The position numbers and the translations under genes are program-made. From assembly GCA_002270565.1 (NCBI GenBank), contig NQMI01000067.1, forward strand, positions 124,001 through 188,000: 64,000 nt of DNA, given 5' to 3'. Numbering within the stretch: the first letter of the stretch is position 1; each line of letters begins with the position of its first letter. Source of the stretch: Stenocarpella maydis (lineage: Eukaryota; Ascomycota; Sordariomycetes; Diaporthales; Diaporthaceae). The notes under the pieces were generated by a model. That model saw nothing but the letters and a program-made list of their open reading frames with translations, made no database searches and had not been told where the DNA came from. Below, one piece after another: positions 22,368-34,207 of this stretch.

Positions 22368-24755
22368 TCAGTAGCTGCTCGTCCAGCATGCCTCGACCTC
22401 CTCCCTCGTCTCGGCACACTTTTTCAAGAACTCATCCGTCGTCGGCATGCCCCTGGTGGAGTACTTGGCCCTCAGCACCTCCTCCGCGACGCTCCTCAGG
22501 CTCGCCGCCCCGGCCTTGGGCTTGATCTCCCAGGTCTCCCCGTCGCGGACGTTGAACAGGATGATGCGTGGCAGCGGCAACATGTCGCCCCGTCGGCTTC
22601 GTTGTCGGCCAAAGGCCCAGAGGTGGGCATACATGCACGCCTGGACGACGTGCTCGGGCGAGATCTGGGCGGCTAGCTTGATCTCCCAGATGGTGACGGC
22701 GTCCCCATCTCCGGGCTCCGCGGCGGCCGCGCCCCTTTTTGCGCCCTTCTTCTTCTTCCGCGCCCGCTTCGGGGCCGTCTTGCTCACGCCGTCGTCCTGT
22801 GGCGATGACGCCGTGCTGTGGTGGTGGTCGCCGTACTGTACTACATCCACCCTCCCAGACAGGCATGTCACCTGCGTCTCCTCCGAGCCGGGCTCGACGG
22901 CGACCCGCAGCTCGGACTCCCTCACCCTCACCTCAAACTCCAACCGCCCGGCACCCCTGAACTTGTCTGCCAGCCGGTCCAGCGCGGCATCCAGGTAGTC
23001 ACCCAGCCAGTTGAAGTCATGGGCCTTCATCTGTATGTGCCGCGACCTGAACCCCGACACGACAGCCTCGTACCAACATGCCTCCCGACAGAGCCAGGCA
23101 GCTCGCGCTCGCGGGGCAGATGGGACATTGGGCAGCGGCTCCGCCCTGGGGTCATGGCCGAGCGTGGTGAGCGTGCCCAGCCGCGTCAGTTCGAACCCGG
23201 CGACGGCGGCGAGGCCGTTGAGATCGCTGACCGCCTCGTAGTGTAGCTCCGCAGCGTCTGTGAGCACCCTATCAGGGGCGGCGATGTGGTGGCTCTCGGG
23301 CAACGGCGGCGCAAGCAAATCGATGTCGAGATGCGTCCTGCAGATGGCATCCAATACCTCATCAGGGACGTGGCGCGCCGCGAGCGAGGCGTGGACGTTC
23401 TTCGGGAGGCGGAGTCCCAACTGAGCCGGCCGGCCAACGGCAGCAGGATCTTGCATCTCCGTCTCGGAGAAGCCGAGGTACTCGGCTGTCTGGTCCAGCT
23501 GGCCCAGGTCGATGAAAGGCATGGGCCGGCATTGATGGTGGTGCATGACGACGAGCTGCTTCAGCGCGCGCGTGAGCCCCACGAAGAAGACGTTGGGGCA
23601 CCGGTCGTCCGGCAGGTCGCGGCCCAAGAATTTGAAGTAGCCGGCGTCGGCGCCATAGACAATGACGAGGTCGCGCTCGCTGCCCTTGAACTGGTGGAAG
23701 GTTGACACGCAGATCTTGCCGGCGATGACGTACTCGTCAAGCACGACCTCGTCCGATATGGACACGGCAACGGGCAGGCGGTGGAAGCCCGACAGCTGGT
23801 TGGTCAGCATGGAGAGCGGCACGTTGTCGCGGATCGACGGCGCGAGGATGGCGGTGCGCGCGGGCCCGTACCGCCGGATCAATGGGACGAGCTGCGCTGC
23901 GATGGCCGGGATGTCAAAGATGTCGCCGTGCATGTACAGCGGCTTTGGTCCGTGGTGCGAGCCCGTGATGTACTCATCGCCGTCCAGGAAGACCTTGTTG
24001 ACGAAGGCCGACGTCTCGTGGCTCAGGCGGTAGCTCTTGCTCAGCGGCAACTGCGTCCAGGGATACGGCGAGAGCGTGGCGAAGATGGAGGGTGCGAGGC
24101 TGAGGAAGCGGCTGTCGGCGCCCTTGAAGTCGTAGATGGCCTGCCTCTCATCGCCCAGCGCAACTATGCGCGGCGCCTTGCCCCCCGCGGCGCGGGTTAC
24201 GGACGAGATGAAGGCGCAGGCCAACCAGAACAGGTTGTCGGTGCAATCCTGCAGCTCGTCCAGGATGATGATCTCATAGGGCTCGCCGGTCCAGACGAGA
24301 GGGCCGGCCTGCTTCCTGAAGGCGAGTAGAGCCGAGTCGTTCCGCATAACGGTGGAGAAGAGGCGGCCGGCCATGCCGTGGAAGGTGTAGACGTCGCAGG
24401 CCGGGTGGCTGTCGAGGCGACGCGCCGTCTCGAGCTGGAGGCGCTTGGAGTAGGTGACCACCGCGATCGGCCGGTTCGGGTTGTCGGCAACGATCAGCTC
24501 GGCTGTGGCCGTCTTGCCTGCGCCGGGGCGTGCCGATACGACGACATTCTGGGCCCGGGACAGCCTCACAATCGCCTGCTGCTCTGCTGAGGGAACACGT
24601 GGGCTGCGTGCAGGCGCAGGTGCAGGCAGCCTTCCACCATGGATACCAAACTCAGGAGTGGCGATGGTCGTGGTCGTGGCAGATACTGCTGTGCTGAACA
24701 GGTGCGGGGGATTGGATCTGGATCTGGATCTAGCTATCCCTCGTACAAGCACCAC
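22368..24755 (-). CDS. UvrD-like SF1 helicase fused to a C-terminal PD-(D/E)XK nuclease
   Basis: Intronless ORF of 795 residues, visibly more GC-rich than its flanks. Helicase motifs in order: Walker A ARPGAGKT (75-82), Walker B ILDELQD (164-170), motif III ALGDERQAIYDFKGAD (199-214), motif IV-like SYRLSHE (241-247), motif V STFHQFKGSE (351-360), motif VI FVGLTRAL (391-398). The C-terminal part shows a RecB/Cas4-type nuclease constellation: Asp in GRVDVV (637), E-x-K in WEIKLA (691-693) and Q-x2-Y in QACMY (706-709). A Lys/Arg-rich insert (663-674) lies between the first two. The first 30 residues are rich in Arg and Ser and lack acids (VRGIARSRSRS...HLFSTAV), resembling a mitochondrial presequence. 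A DNA-unwinding and -trimming enzyme is likely; the pathway is unknown. Confidence 0.85.
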   Translation of the reverse strand: MVLVRGIARSRSRSNPPHLFSTAVSATTTTIATPEFGIHGGRLPAPAPARSPRVPSAEQQAIVRLSRAQNVVVSARPGAGKTATAELIVADNPNRPIAVVTYSKRLQLETARRLDSHPACDVYTFHGMAGRLFSTVMRNDSALLAFRKQAGPLVWTGEPYEIIILDELQDCTDNLFWLACAFISSVTRAAGGKAPRIVALGDERQAIYDFKGADSRFLSLAPSIFATLSPYPWTQLPLSKSYRLSHETSAFVNKVFLDGDEYITGSHHGPKPLYMHGDIFDIPAIAAQLVPLIRRYGPARTAILAPSIRDNVPLSMLTNQLSGFHRLPVAVSISDEVVLDEYVIAGKICVSTFHQFKGSERDLVIVYGADAGYFKFLGRDLPDDRCPNVFFVGLTRALKQLVVMHHHQCRPMPFIDLGQLDQTAEYLGFSETEMQDPAAVGRPAQLGLRLPKNVHASLAARHVPDEVLDAICRTHLDIDLLAPPLPESHHIAAPDRVLTDAAELHYEAVSDLNGLAAVAGFELTRLGTLTTLGHDPRAEPLPNVPSAPRARAAWLCREACWYEAVVSGFRSRHIQMKAHDFNWLGDYLDAALDRLADKFRGAGRLEFEVRVRESELRVAVEPGSEETQVTCLSGRVDVVQYGDHHHSTASSPQDDGVSKTAPKRARKKKKGAKRGAAAAEPGDGDAVTIWEIKLAAQISPEHVVQACMYAHLWAFGRQRSRRGDMLPLPRIILFNVRDGETWEIKPKAGAASLRSVAEEVLRAKYSTRGMPTTDEFLKKCAETREEVEACWTSSY

Positions 24756-25892
24756 TGCTCCGAGGCCCTATTAGTGTCGCTGTTAGCATTTTGCTCCCAC
24801 GGTCCGCGTCTTTCAGGCTTTCATTACCGACGAGGGGCCCTTGACCTGGTTTGCGTGTGCAAGTGGGTATTGTAACAACACGTGGCGGTTAGGCCTGTTC
24901 AACTTCGCTATGTAGCGGCAAATCAGACCACAAAGCAGGCAAGGCATTGCATTCGGAGCGAGGTTGAGAGAGGAGGTATGCTTCCTTCGTGTGAGTTGTG
25001 TGTGCGTGGGTGAGGGATCCCACTGACTGCGTAGTCATCCGGTAAGGCCCACTCACCACACCCTCTAGGACTTGGACCTTCTTCCTCGAGCCCCAACAAA
25101 CCTTCCCCCATACATAGAAGGTAGCGCCGACTTATTAATTGACGGATTGAGGACAGCTGCCTTGTCTCTGTATCCCCTCTCGTGACACTTCGTCGCGTTT
25201 CCATCAGACCTGCTGCGGTGCTTGGGGGTCAAGAGTCATTCCGGGACTTGTTTTTCATGAGACAGGTGCCGTGACTTTTGCGTTTGCTGAATCAAGCAAA
25301 TCTGACTATTTCTGCATGTCCCAGTTTCATATAGTTGGATGGCCTGGGCAATATAATCCAAAATGTGGTTTTTGGGCTGCGTGGCAGATCAGTGACATGC
25401 ATCGTCCCGTGGATCGACGCCACCCAGCCAACTGCTATCGATCGACAGGCAAGCTTTGACGACTGTGGTGATGTGATGTTGAATTGCATTGGCAGGTCTG
25501 GGTGCAGCTTCCCGTCCATCAACACCAGTCAGGCAGATGGAAAGAAGCAGCACGAAAGCTGTCAGTGTGTCGGTGGGCTGTCGCGTTTTCGGATACGTAG
25601 GGGGTTGATATTGTCAATTCGGGGAAGCTGCAGCCCTACCCAGGGGCGCCCCCTATGGATAACGCTAGCTTGGCGCACGGGCCACTGCACAGACCACCCT
25701 GCAACGCCTAGTGCATAATGACAATGTTTTAATAATTAAGTTTTTGAAATTTATAAAATTAACGGAAAATAAATAATTATAAATATAAGGACTTATTAAT
25801 AGTATTTATTAATATAATTTTATTATCCTATAGCTACACTTAAATAATAATATAGAATTCCAGTTTAGTTAAATATATTATAGCTGCGCTCT
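24756..25892. other. Intergenic, AT-rich towards the right end
   Basis: No coding region recognised among short ORFs. Bases from about 25715 to 25880 turn strongly AT-rich (RIP-like) just beyond the 3' end of the amine oxidase gene. Confidence 0.5.
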
Positions 25893-28800
25893 CTAGACAA
25901 TTGAGTCCGTCTCAAAATAGGGATTATTAGGATCATAAGGGAACTTCCTCACGACCACGTCGCCGGTATATCCCCAGAGATCAGCCTCGCCGGGGGCATA
26001 GTCGACCTCGCACGTCCCCGGCTCCGTCTTCTGCCCGAAGAGCTCCACCGCAGACGTATTGCCGTCCTTGTAGTCGATCCTGACCATGTTCACGGTATTG
26101 CGGCTCTGGTCGCCAGCGAAGTAATTGCTCGGCATGAACTGCATGCCGGAATGGGCCGTGGTGAACACGGTGTTGGGAAGGTCGCCCGTGTGAGGGACTG
26201 CAGGTTGGCGTTAGACCCAGTGCTGGGGGGAGAGGGGGGGCGACCAGTGGGGAGATTGGGAGAGAAGCTCACCGTGGTGCATCCCGAGGTTGAACCAGAC
26301 CACCAGATCCTCTTGCTCGAGGCTCTCCCCGTCAAAGAAGTCGTCGAAGTTGATGGGAGGGTCGTGGACATCCTGGCTGTTGAACCTATGAGCGCCTCTG
26401 GGCTCGGTATCCTTGCGCTTTGTCACCAGGAGGTCGTATTCGGCCCAGCGCGCCGCATTGACCAAGTTGCTGCTATCCTGCACGGTCAAGTGTGCCAGGC
26501 CTGTGTACGGCAAGACTGCAAGCAGGTCAGCATTCAGCTGACTTTGAAATCACTAGAGCTGTTTTCATGAAGCCGTCACTCGTCTGCTCAATAACATCTA
26601 ATGCTCCTAGGCTAGTGGGTCTTGACCTCCAGTTGTCGTTTGGAATTCGGGGTTGGGGCCGTAAAAAGAAAAGTGAAGGGGGGGGGGGGNNNNNNNNNNN
26701 TTTACTTATTATGGCCTTTATAGTAACTACTTTAAGGGAATATAGTATTAAGCTATACTTAAATTTAACTTAAGCTTTCCTGGCTCTACTAATATTAAGA
26801 ATTAAAGGTAATAATATTTAGCATTAAAGTGCCTTATACTAGTTATACCTAGTTATTAAGTATTAAGCTATACTAGTATTAGGGAGAGTCCCTTAAAAAT
26901 ATTTATAAGAGTATTGATCTTCTAGTATAAAGGTCTCTAATTTTATATATATTTCTTCTTAATTAATAATATTTACTATATCTAAAGAGAATCTATATAA
27001 AACGCCCAATCTTTCATTAAGAAAAATATTTCTTAATCCTTTCTATTAATAAAATATATTATCCCCTATAATTATTAATATCTTTTAACGTTAAGACCCT
27101 TAAAGTTAATAAAGAAAATATAAAAGTCATTATTTATAAATAGATCTCTTTAATCTTTATATACAGCTAAATATATATTTTTAACTTATTATTATTCTTT
27201 AAAATTATAGTTTATTAATTAACAACCATCCTGTTTATATATAAAGCATTTCTTAATCTAAAACAAATTAAGGTTTTAATAATGATTATAAGATATACCT
27301 AGTAATCTGCATTTATTAAAAGTAAAGTTTTATAAAGAAATATTCTATAAAGGTATTTATATAAAGTAGTTACTATTATTTAAGGAGTTATTATTCCTTA
27401 ATAAATATTATAGGTTATATTACTAATATAAATATATATTATAATATCTATTATATTATTAATTTAAATAAAAGTAGTTGTTCTAGCTAAAATAATAAAT
27501 ATTCTTTAAATTATTACTATTATATCTCTTTAGAGTTTCATTATTATTATAGCTCTATATATTCCCTTAAGTATATATTTATATAGACTATTATAACGTT
27601 ATAGCTATAGGATATTATTATAAGGCATTATATAAATCTTTAAAGTTCTTTAATATAAGCTTAATAATAAAGTTAAATTTAAGAATATTATATACTATTT
27701 AGAAAAGGTTATTATAAAGTTAATTATTATTATTCTTATTATATTTTAATGCCTTATAATACTTATAGATCTTCTTAATAAGGAATTTAACAGTATTAGA
27801 TAAGCTCTTATTAGAGTATTACTATTAGTACTTAATAAAGCTTATCAAGTTCTAATTAGCAAGATAGTTATAATACTTACTATTTATATTAAATTATAAT
27901 TTAAGTTTATTATATACTTTTAAAAAAGTATTTTTATTTTTAATATACTTAATATAATACTCCTTAGCCTTGCTTCTAAGTATATATAAAAGTATATATT
28001 AGGAATATTAAAGATAAATATAAAGATTCTTATATATTTTATTTAACAAAATAACCTTAATATTTATAATATTACAAAATTCTTTAGTAAATTTATCTTT
28101 GTTATTATGATACTTTAATAAGTTCACTATTATATCATTATTTAGTAGCTAAATATAAATTTATTTAAATAAGAATATAATATATTTATTATATATCTTA
28201 TATAGCTTCTTAAAGTTTACTAGTTTAATAAAGTTATTATTTTTATTATTTTTACCTCTTTTACTTTTATTATTATCATTATTAAAGAACAAATTACTTT
28301 TATTTAAATTAGGGTTTTTCTTATTATTATTTCCCTTACCTTTAGTTTTTTTATTTTTTTAAAAAAAAAGGGGAGGGGGGGGGGGGGAGCGTGGCTCAGG
28401 CAGGACCTACTTCTGTAGCCACGGTATTCTCCATACTTGTTGGTTTCATTCTGATTGACGACGATCACTTGGGTCTGTGCGTTAAAGTCCCAGTTGAAGC
28501 GGCCATCATCTTCAGTTTCAATGAAGGACCGCTCAAGTTTCATGGTATTCCGAGTCTTGTTGCCCGACCAAGGATAAGTGGTAGTGACCGGTTTCTGAGA
28601 CATCAATTGGACACTGTTCTCTGTTCCGAGAATATCCTGTAACATTCTCAGGTTAGTTGTCTGTGTGTTTCCATGTCATTGATACCGTAAGGCCGCCAAG
28701 CCCTGATACCACGAGCGGGTTACAAGTTTGAAAAGAAAAGCCACAGAGGAAGATAGAACAGAAATGACTCACAAAATCAACCTTCCAGTTTAGAACGTGA

Positions 28801-30642
28801 TCGTGCATCGACCCGCTCAAATGATCGTGTATCTGAAATCCGTAGTCGTGATTCTGCGCAAAATATGCAGACTGGATATACCCAGAGGCACGGACTTCGA
28901 CGGCGATCGAGCCATCCATAAAAAAAGTGTAGGTGAACATGTAGTCGTAGTTACCAACTGTAGACACGGAACGGACTGAAAAGTACGTGTTCTTGGTGAC
29001 CGACACATAGCTGCTCGTGCTATGGCGCTGAATGGGAAAGTCGGCGTCAAACTCGAAGAGGCAAATGCTATCTATGTGGGTGTGGGTTGTCTCGGAAACA
29101 TAAAAGGACGTGTTGAGGTACGTTGCATATGTGGGACAGTCATATCCCGGGACGAGCTGGAATGCGTAAGGTCCAAAGCCGTAGTAGGTATCGAGATAAG
29201 ATGTCCCGGACTGTACAGGGTCGTTGCCAGCGTCTGCTACAAGTTAACCACCCGATACGGGTCCCCAAGTTACAGATTTGGGGGAGGGTTGGGCGTAGAG
29301 TCCGGGATACCGTAGCAGGAAGTGGACGTTACTCACAGTGCGCGAGAGCCTCTTGCAGGGCCAGTTCGTATATTAGTCGCTCGCCCTTGTATCGAATGTC
29401 GTGTAGTGAAATTCCAGCGTCGCGAGAGAACCCGATATAGAAGCTGAAATCCATCCACTCTACATACTTCTCATCTGGGTCAACACTGAATCGGGAGCCT
29501 GCTGGCGAGACCGCCGTCGGAGGGAAAAGTGTATCCATGGGGAGGGTTGGGCCCTGGTGATCCGTCCTCGCCCAGTCGCCTTCAACGTTTGCACCGAGCT
29601 TCTCAAAGCCTTCACTCCAGTAGGCAGTACGGAAGTCATCAGTAGTCTCGTAGAAAACCCCATTGTAAAGCCAACCCTCCAGGCTCCACTGGCTGGGGTC
29701 TCGGCCGGTCACGTCAGATTTGAAGAACAAACCGAGAGGTAGAAGTGTCTCCGCATCGAAGTCGTCCTTGGGCATGTTCCAGAAAGTGTCCCACCGAATG
29801 ACCCTTCCGTCGTCCTGCCAATAAGGGTCGATGCCAAAGATGTCGAGGGTGTCGTTATCCAAACCCATGGCTGTGCCGTTCCAAAGATCCAGGGTAATGT
29901 CCGCGATAGAGGCAGAAATGGGATAAATCCACTCGGCATGCAGCTTGTTACTGTCAGCTTCAAGATTGCGTACCCTCCCATCATTGTTCTTGGTCAACGG
30001 GTAGGTCAGAGGGGCCCAGGTGGTGGTCGAGTTGTCGACAGGAAGAGGCCCAATCATGATTTCCTGATAATAGGGATCCTCAAAGGCCCGCATGTCAAGA
30101 ATTGCTTTTGCCCATTTCCGTGGTGCTGGCGCATCGCCATCGATGTACGACAATGCATCAGACTTATTCGGATGAATAGCCTCAACAAGCAGCCTAGGGG
30201 AACTCCCAGTCAGAATCCGTCGCCATGTCAAAAGGCGGTGGGCCACCTGCTTATGTACTTACACGGTGTTGTCCCACTCCGTCGCGTTCTCTGAAGTGGT
30301 CAAGTTGAACTCGGGCTGGGCGAATAGCCACGCAACAACGGCGGCCGCATCTGACTCTTCGATCTCAGCCCACACATTTAACTTGGGCGCAGCGATCTCA
30401 GCAGCCAGGTTTCCAACACATGATCCGGTCCCGTTCAAAGGCGACGAAGCAGAGCGCCGCAGGTTGTCCCTCTTCCCCCTGAGCACATCCGATATCGCCT
30501 TGCGGCCGTGCCCTTTTCGGACCCAGGACGCTTTGGGCTCAGGCGATGGTCGGGCCAGGGCGTGTTCAGTTATAGACGCAAACGTGACTAAGTAGGCGCT
30601 CAGTGCGCCAGGCGCGGAAATGATATTGGAGAGCCTCATCAC
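25893..30642 (-). CDS. Copper amine oxidase, secreted or membrane-targeted type, with an oversized intron
   Basis: Six exons (30642-30263, 30193-29337, 29233-28773, 28636-28411, 26515-26273, 26197-25893) sum to 824 codons including the stop. The enzyme deaminates primary amines oxidatively, using Cu(II) and a topaquinone made from its own tyrosine. That tyrosine sits in VGNYDYMF (near 28940-28965). The paired copper histidines are in SMHDHVLNW, and the third copper-ligand region is the spliced GMHHVPHTGDLPNT. An N-terminal hydrophobic stretch (SAPGALSAYLVTFASITEHALA) looks like a signal peptide. Intron 4 is 1895 bases (28410-26516) because it contains an AT-rich block and an assembly gap; its donor GTAGGT and acceptor TTGCAG are intact and keep the frame. 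The gene is probably functional if that intron is spliced or if the block is an assembly artefact. Confidence 0.9.
26690..26700. other. Assembly gap (11 N)
   Basis: Eleven ambiguous bases directly after a run of 12 G (26678-26689), inside intron 4 of the copper amine oxidase gene. Confidence 0.99.
26701..28370. repeat. RIP-like AT-rich block inside an amine oxidase intron
   Basis: About 1.67 kb that is overwhelmingly A/T, with very few CA or TG dinucleotides and many TTA, TAA and TATA strings, as left by heavy RIP of a former repeat. No readable protein remnant was identified. It is bounded on the right by an A9-G4-A-G12 tract and on the left by a G12 run and Ns. Confidence 0.75.
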
Positions 30643-32419
30643 GACTTAGGGGGCTTTCTTTATTCCCAAGGCCGGCAGCGACAGTATGAGATCTGACGGC
30701 TGTATGGCCAAGACAACAGGTCAGATTCGAGAGGGGTCGAAAGTATCTGGGTAAGCAGCCTCGACTCTATATATCCAAGAGACGCCACTAGACCGCCTCG
30801 GATTGCAGACCAATTGGGTACAGGGGTCGCCAAAGACATTCAATTAGGCGAGAAACCCTAACTTTATGCAGTAGCATCTATGTACAGTGGTCAGACCATA
30901 ATATTCCTTCCACCTTCTTTTACGTTTCATCACCGCTGTTTAATAGGGTACCCTGAGGGGTAGGTAATTAGGTAAAACCCTACTAATACCCTCCCTATTA
31001 TCTTGCTAACAAAGAGGTACCCCTTCTAGCCATTTTTCATAATTAAGACTTTAAGAAGCATGAACCACGGAGGTTAGAATTTTTTTTTTTAACAAGGTCT
31101 TTTTTACGAAAAGAAAACATATTAAACATTTAAAAATCGAACTGCATACACACTCTTGGGATTGACGTTATTACATTTCGTAGCAAATGGATAAGCTATC
31201 CTACCCCGGCCTTGATCACCCAGGATGGGGTGCGTACATATCTTATCAAAACTGCCCCAAGGGCTGAAGAATACTAGCTTTGCCGGCACAATTGCATTAG
31301 CTTCGTTACTTACTTATAGCCCGACTTGGAGTGTATAACCCCGCCCATGTGTGTGTGACACGACTTCCGGAGGGGCCGAGACAGCAGCTGGCTGCCTCGT
31401 CATATTATAGTTCATGTCACCAGCGTGCCTGATTAGCCATGTATATACGAGGCAGGACCAGACCAAGACACTGCTCAATTCCGAAGCACAACAGCAACGC
31501 CGAGCATGGGTGCGAAGTTCGCTCGGCCCGCGGGGTCGGCCCTGGGCAGAGCGATAGCTTGCCTGCCTGTGATAGTCTCCGATAGTACGGTGGGCGGAGA
31601 ATACTGGGTCAGATAGGGCATGAGAAAATCTCATTAGATAACTTGACAGGACAGGCCGGCAGTCCTTCCCAGCCTGTGGCCACTGTGTAACTATATCGAG
31701 AAAGCCTCAAGCAGTAGCGTAAGCACAAATGGCGCCAAGACTAAGTATGCATCTAAGTGACGTTTTCCCATAGACTACTAGTACCGAAACATCCACCTCG
31801 TCTAGCAGTAGCAGCGTGGTGGGATATGTGCGACAATGAATTGGCCGTCAGCAAGCTTGTTCTCCTAACTACTAAATGCACCAGCGGTTGAGGTCTCAGC
31901 CCGCCAGCCTGAGATAAACACTCAAGGCTGTGCTTATGAAATGTGGTCCAAAGACAAAGGTTGGGCCGGTGCGGACAGTCCGGGGCTCTGTTCGGCTGAT
32001 ACGGCCATGATGCCAAGCCCCTATTCCATTGTCCCGAGATTGTGTGAAGCAGTTGACATTGGGCTTCGTTATCAACGGGCTGGTGCCAGCTTGTGAACAT
32101 TACATGGGCATCCAATCAATGCTTCCCAGCCCACTCGTTATCATCTTTTTGCCCGTGATCGAGCCGTCAACGAAGCGCGAGTCCCTGCTAGCGGCGATAA
32201 GTAGCTAGCGTCGTGAGTCCAGAAGAGCCCTCGGTTTTATCACGTCCACCGTCTCTCTCAGCTTCATCGTCTCTCTCGAGCCAAGGACGACCAAAAGGGT
32301 TGGGCCTCATCGAACCAGCCAGCACCCACGCAAGGCTTAATATGAGCACCTGGATACTCCTGCAGAGGCCGCAGCCTGTTGATCGGTGACCTTGCTTCAC
32401 TTCAATATGATGGCCCCGT
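30643..32419. other. Intergenic between amine oxidase and UstYa-like gene
   Basis: Includes the amine oxidase promoter (30643 onward) and an AT-rich interval with a T run near 31081. Short ORFs show no recognisable family. Confidence 0.5.
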
Positions 32420-33481
32420 TTAATGAGGTAGTTCCTTCTCCTCCAACTCGTGTTCCCATGATTTTGCCATGCCCTTTAATGACTTATCACGCGGCGTATA
32501 GAGATCTCCACCTCGGCTTCGCCGCTTCACGTACTTGTGCAAGTAGGAAAAGTCTCGGCACACATGTTCTTGGTTCGAGTCAAAATGCTGTCGCCGTGCA
32601 CCCTCCCTCCACTTTGTAGGAATCGGAGTCGTGCTGCCATAGCACATTATGTGCTGCCTCAGAGCGTCAATGCAGTGATCAAGGTGGGCCTTTTGCGTCC
32701 CAACAGGTGTGCCGTCGCCGTAGCGTTCTGGGTAGATGGCCTTTCGCACCTTGTTCTGATACCGAGTCAGCTGAAATGCGCAGCGCGGAGGAAGGTCGGC
32801 AGCACTACCAAGCAGTGAAGCGTGTGGAAGACGTCCAGCCCGGCGGTGTATCCCCCGAGCTCCTCGTCGACGTATCCGTGGCGGCGGTCGCCCCAGGCCT
32901 CGATGGCCTCGGCCTCGGAGACCGAGAAGTAACGGTCCTCGACGATCTGGTCCCAGTTGCCGTCAACCTCGTCCGACAGGTCACCCGTGAATCTCAGGTT
33001 CTCCGGCCACCTCGCCTTTGGGTCAACCGTGTCCATCCACATTGTGCCGTTCCCATCAAACTTGGGGCTGCCGACGAAGCGCTTCACCTCGAGTGGAACT
33101 CGTCTCAGGCTCCCTGGCGTGAACGTCCTGTCAGAAGGGGGCCGGGCCGCGAAGCAATGGTTAATCACACGAGGCAGGAAACATACACAGATCCGTAGAC
33201 AGCCTGTCTTCATATGTGCCAAATTTACGCGACCCATATCGCTCCAGGAGGAGGAGAAAGGACGTCAGTGCAAACAGGCAGGCCAGGATCCACGGTATCA
33301 TTGGGCTCTGGATAAGCCTGCGCCTGGCCAGCGCGTTCCTCGGCCCGTCGGCGGGATCCCGATCCATGTCAAACGACGACGACCCGGCATCCTGGATGAG
33401 CGCTTCGGTTTCGGTCTTGGCAAGCCTATGTGCCTCCCTCTCAGACATCTCGACCGAGTCTGCGAACCTCACACCGCCCAT
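32420..33481 (-). CDS. UstYa-like (DUF3328) membrane-anchored protein
   Basis: Three exons (33481-33189, 33127-32809, 32755-32420) give 315 residues. A cytoplasmic N terminus of about 60 residues is followed by one transmembrane helix (IPWILACLFALTSFLLLL). The luminal part carries the two signature motifs of the family, FHTLHCLN and LDHCIDALRQHIMC, i.e. HxxHC twice, thought to hold the catalytic metal. Family members catalyse oxidative cyclisation in fungal ribosomal peptide pathways (ustiloxin, asperipin) and other oxidations in secondary metabolism. Here no obvious repeat-containing peptide precursor or cytochrome P450 lies next to it, so the substrate is unknown. Exon 1 ends with a GTGTAT donor; exon 2 splices with GTAGTG and ATCAG, joining Leu to Asn inside the HCLN motif, which supports the model. 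Confidence 0.88.
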
Positions 33482-34207
33482 ATTCCCAAGGGCACGTGGT
33501 TGGCCCCCCGTGTGCGTGCGTTGGAGCTGGCCGTTGTCTCAGACAGTAGGACGGCTGGTTGGGGATGAGCTACCTCGAGGCTCTCAATGGGATGCTTGAA
33601 GCAACAGGTTGTGGTGAGTGACGACGGAGTCGGCTATCCGACTCCCAGAAACCTGCGGTGAGCAGCGTGGCTTCAGGGTGCGGGCCCACTGCCCCTGAAT
33701 CCGGGTCCAGTTAACGAGCAGCACTTTGTTGGTGTGAGTAAGGGAGGTGTGGGGGCGCTTTCAACACCATGAAACCGTTTCAGGGGGCATCGTCGTGCTT
33801 GGTACGGTTACCTAGGTACTTCACAGCTGAAACCTAAATTCGGCTCAGCAAGGCCTCATCAGCTGTGACTGGGAGGCTTGGTCCTCGAGAAAAAGCATAT
33901 TTTCATTCTGGATTCATCTACTCTGAGCCCCCCACCAGTGCCCAAGCTTGATCAAGACATTTCCAGTACCATATCACCGCAGCGCTATAAAATACGGCAA
34001 AGGCGCCCCAAGAGCTGCCGAAAGATACTATTCAGCAGACAGCTTCGGAAAAGCCATTTCGAAATAACCTGAACCAGTAGTATGTTCGAGCCTAAGCAGA
34101 GACGAGGAGCTTTGGCCCTTTCAGCTGGCAGCATGGTGCACCGGCTTCAGCCAGGCCAACTAAGCCTCTTATCAAACACAGTCAAGTGCATCTCTACAAG
34201 TTACAAC
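33482..34207. other. Intergenic upstream of UstYa-like gene
   Basis: Contains a perfect TACCTAGGTA palindrome at 33809-33818. No gene recognised. Confidence 0.5.

Noticed and set aside
22447..24329. Several plus-strand open frames over the helicase gene
   Set aside because: High-GC shadow frames opposite clear helicase motifs.
26701..28370. Mitochondrial DNA insertion as the source of the AT-rich block
   Set aside because: No mitochondrial gene or tRNA remnant is readable, and CA/TG depletion points to RIP; not excluded formally.
32560..32600. GGTTCGAGTC string resembling a tRNA TPsiC loop
   Set aside because: It lies in an exon of the UstYa-like gene, and no matching acceptor or anticodon stems surround it.
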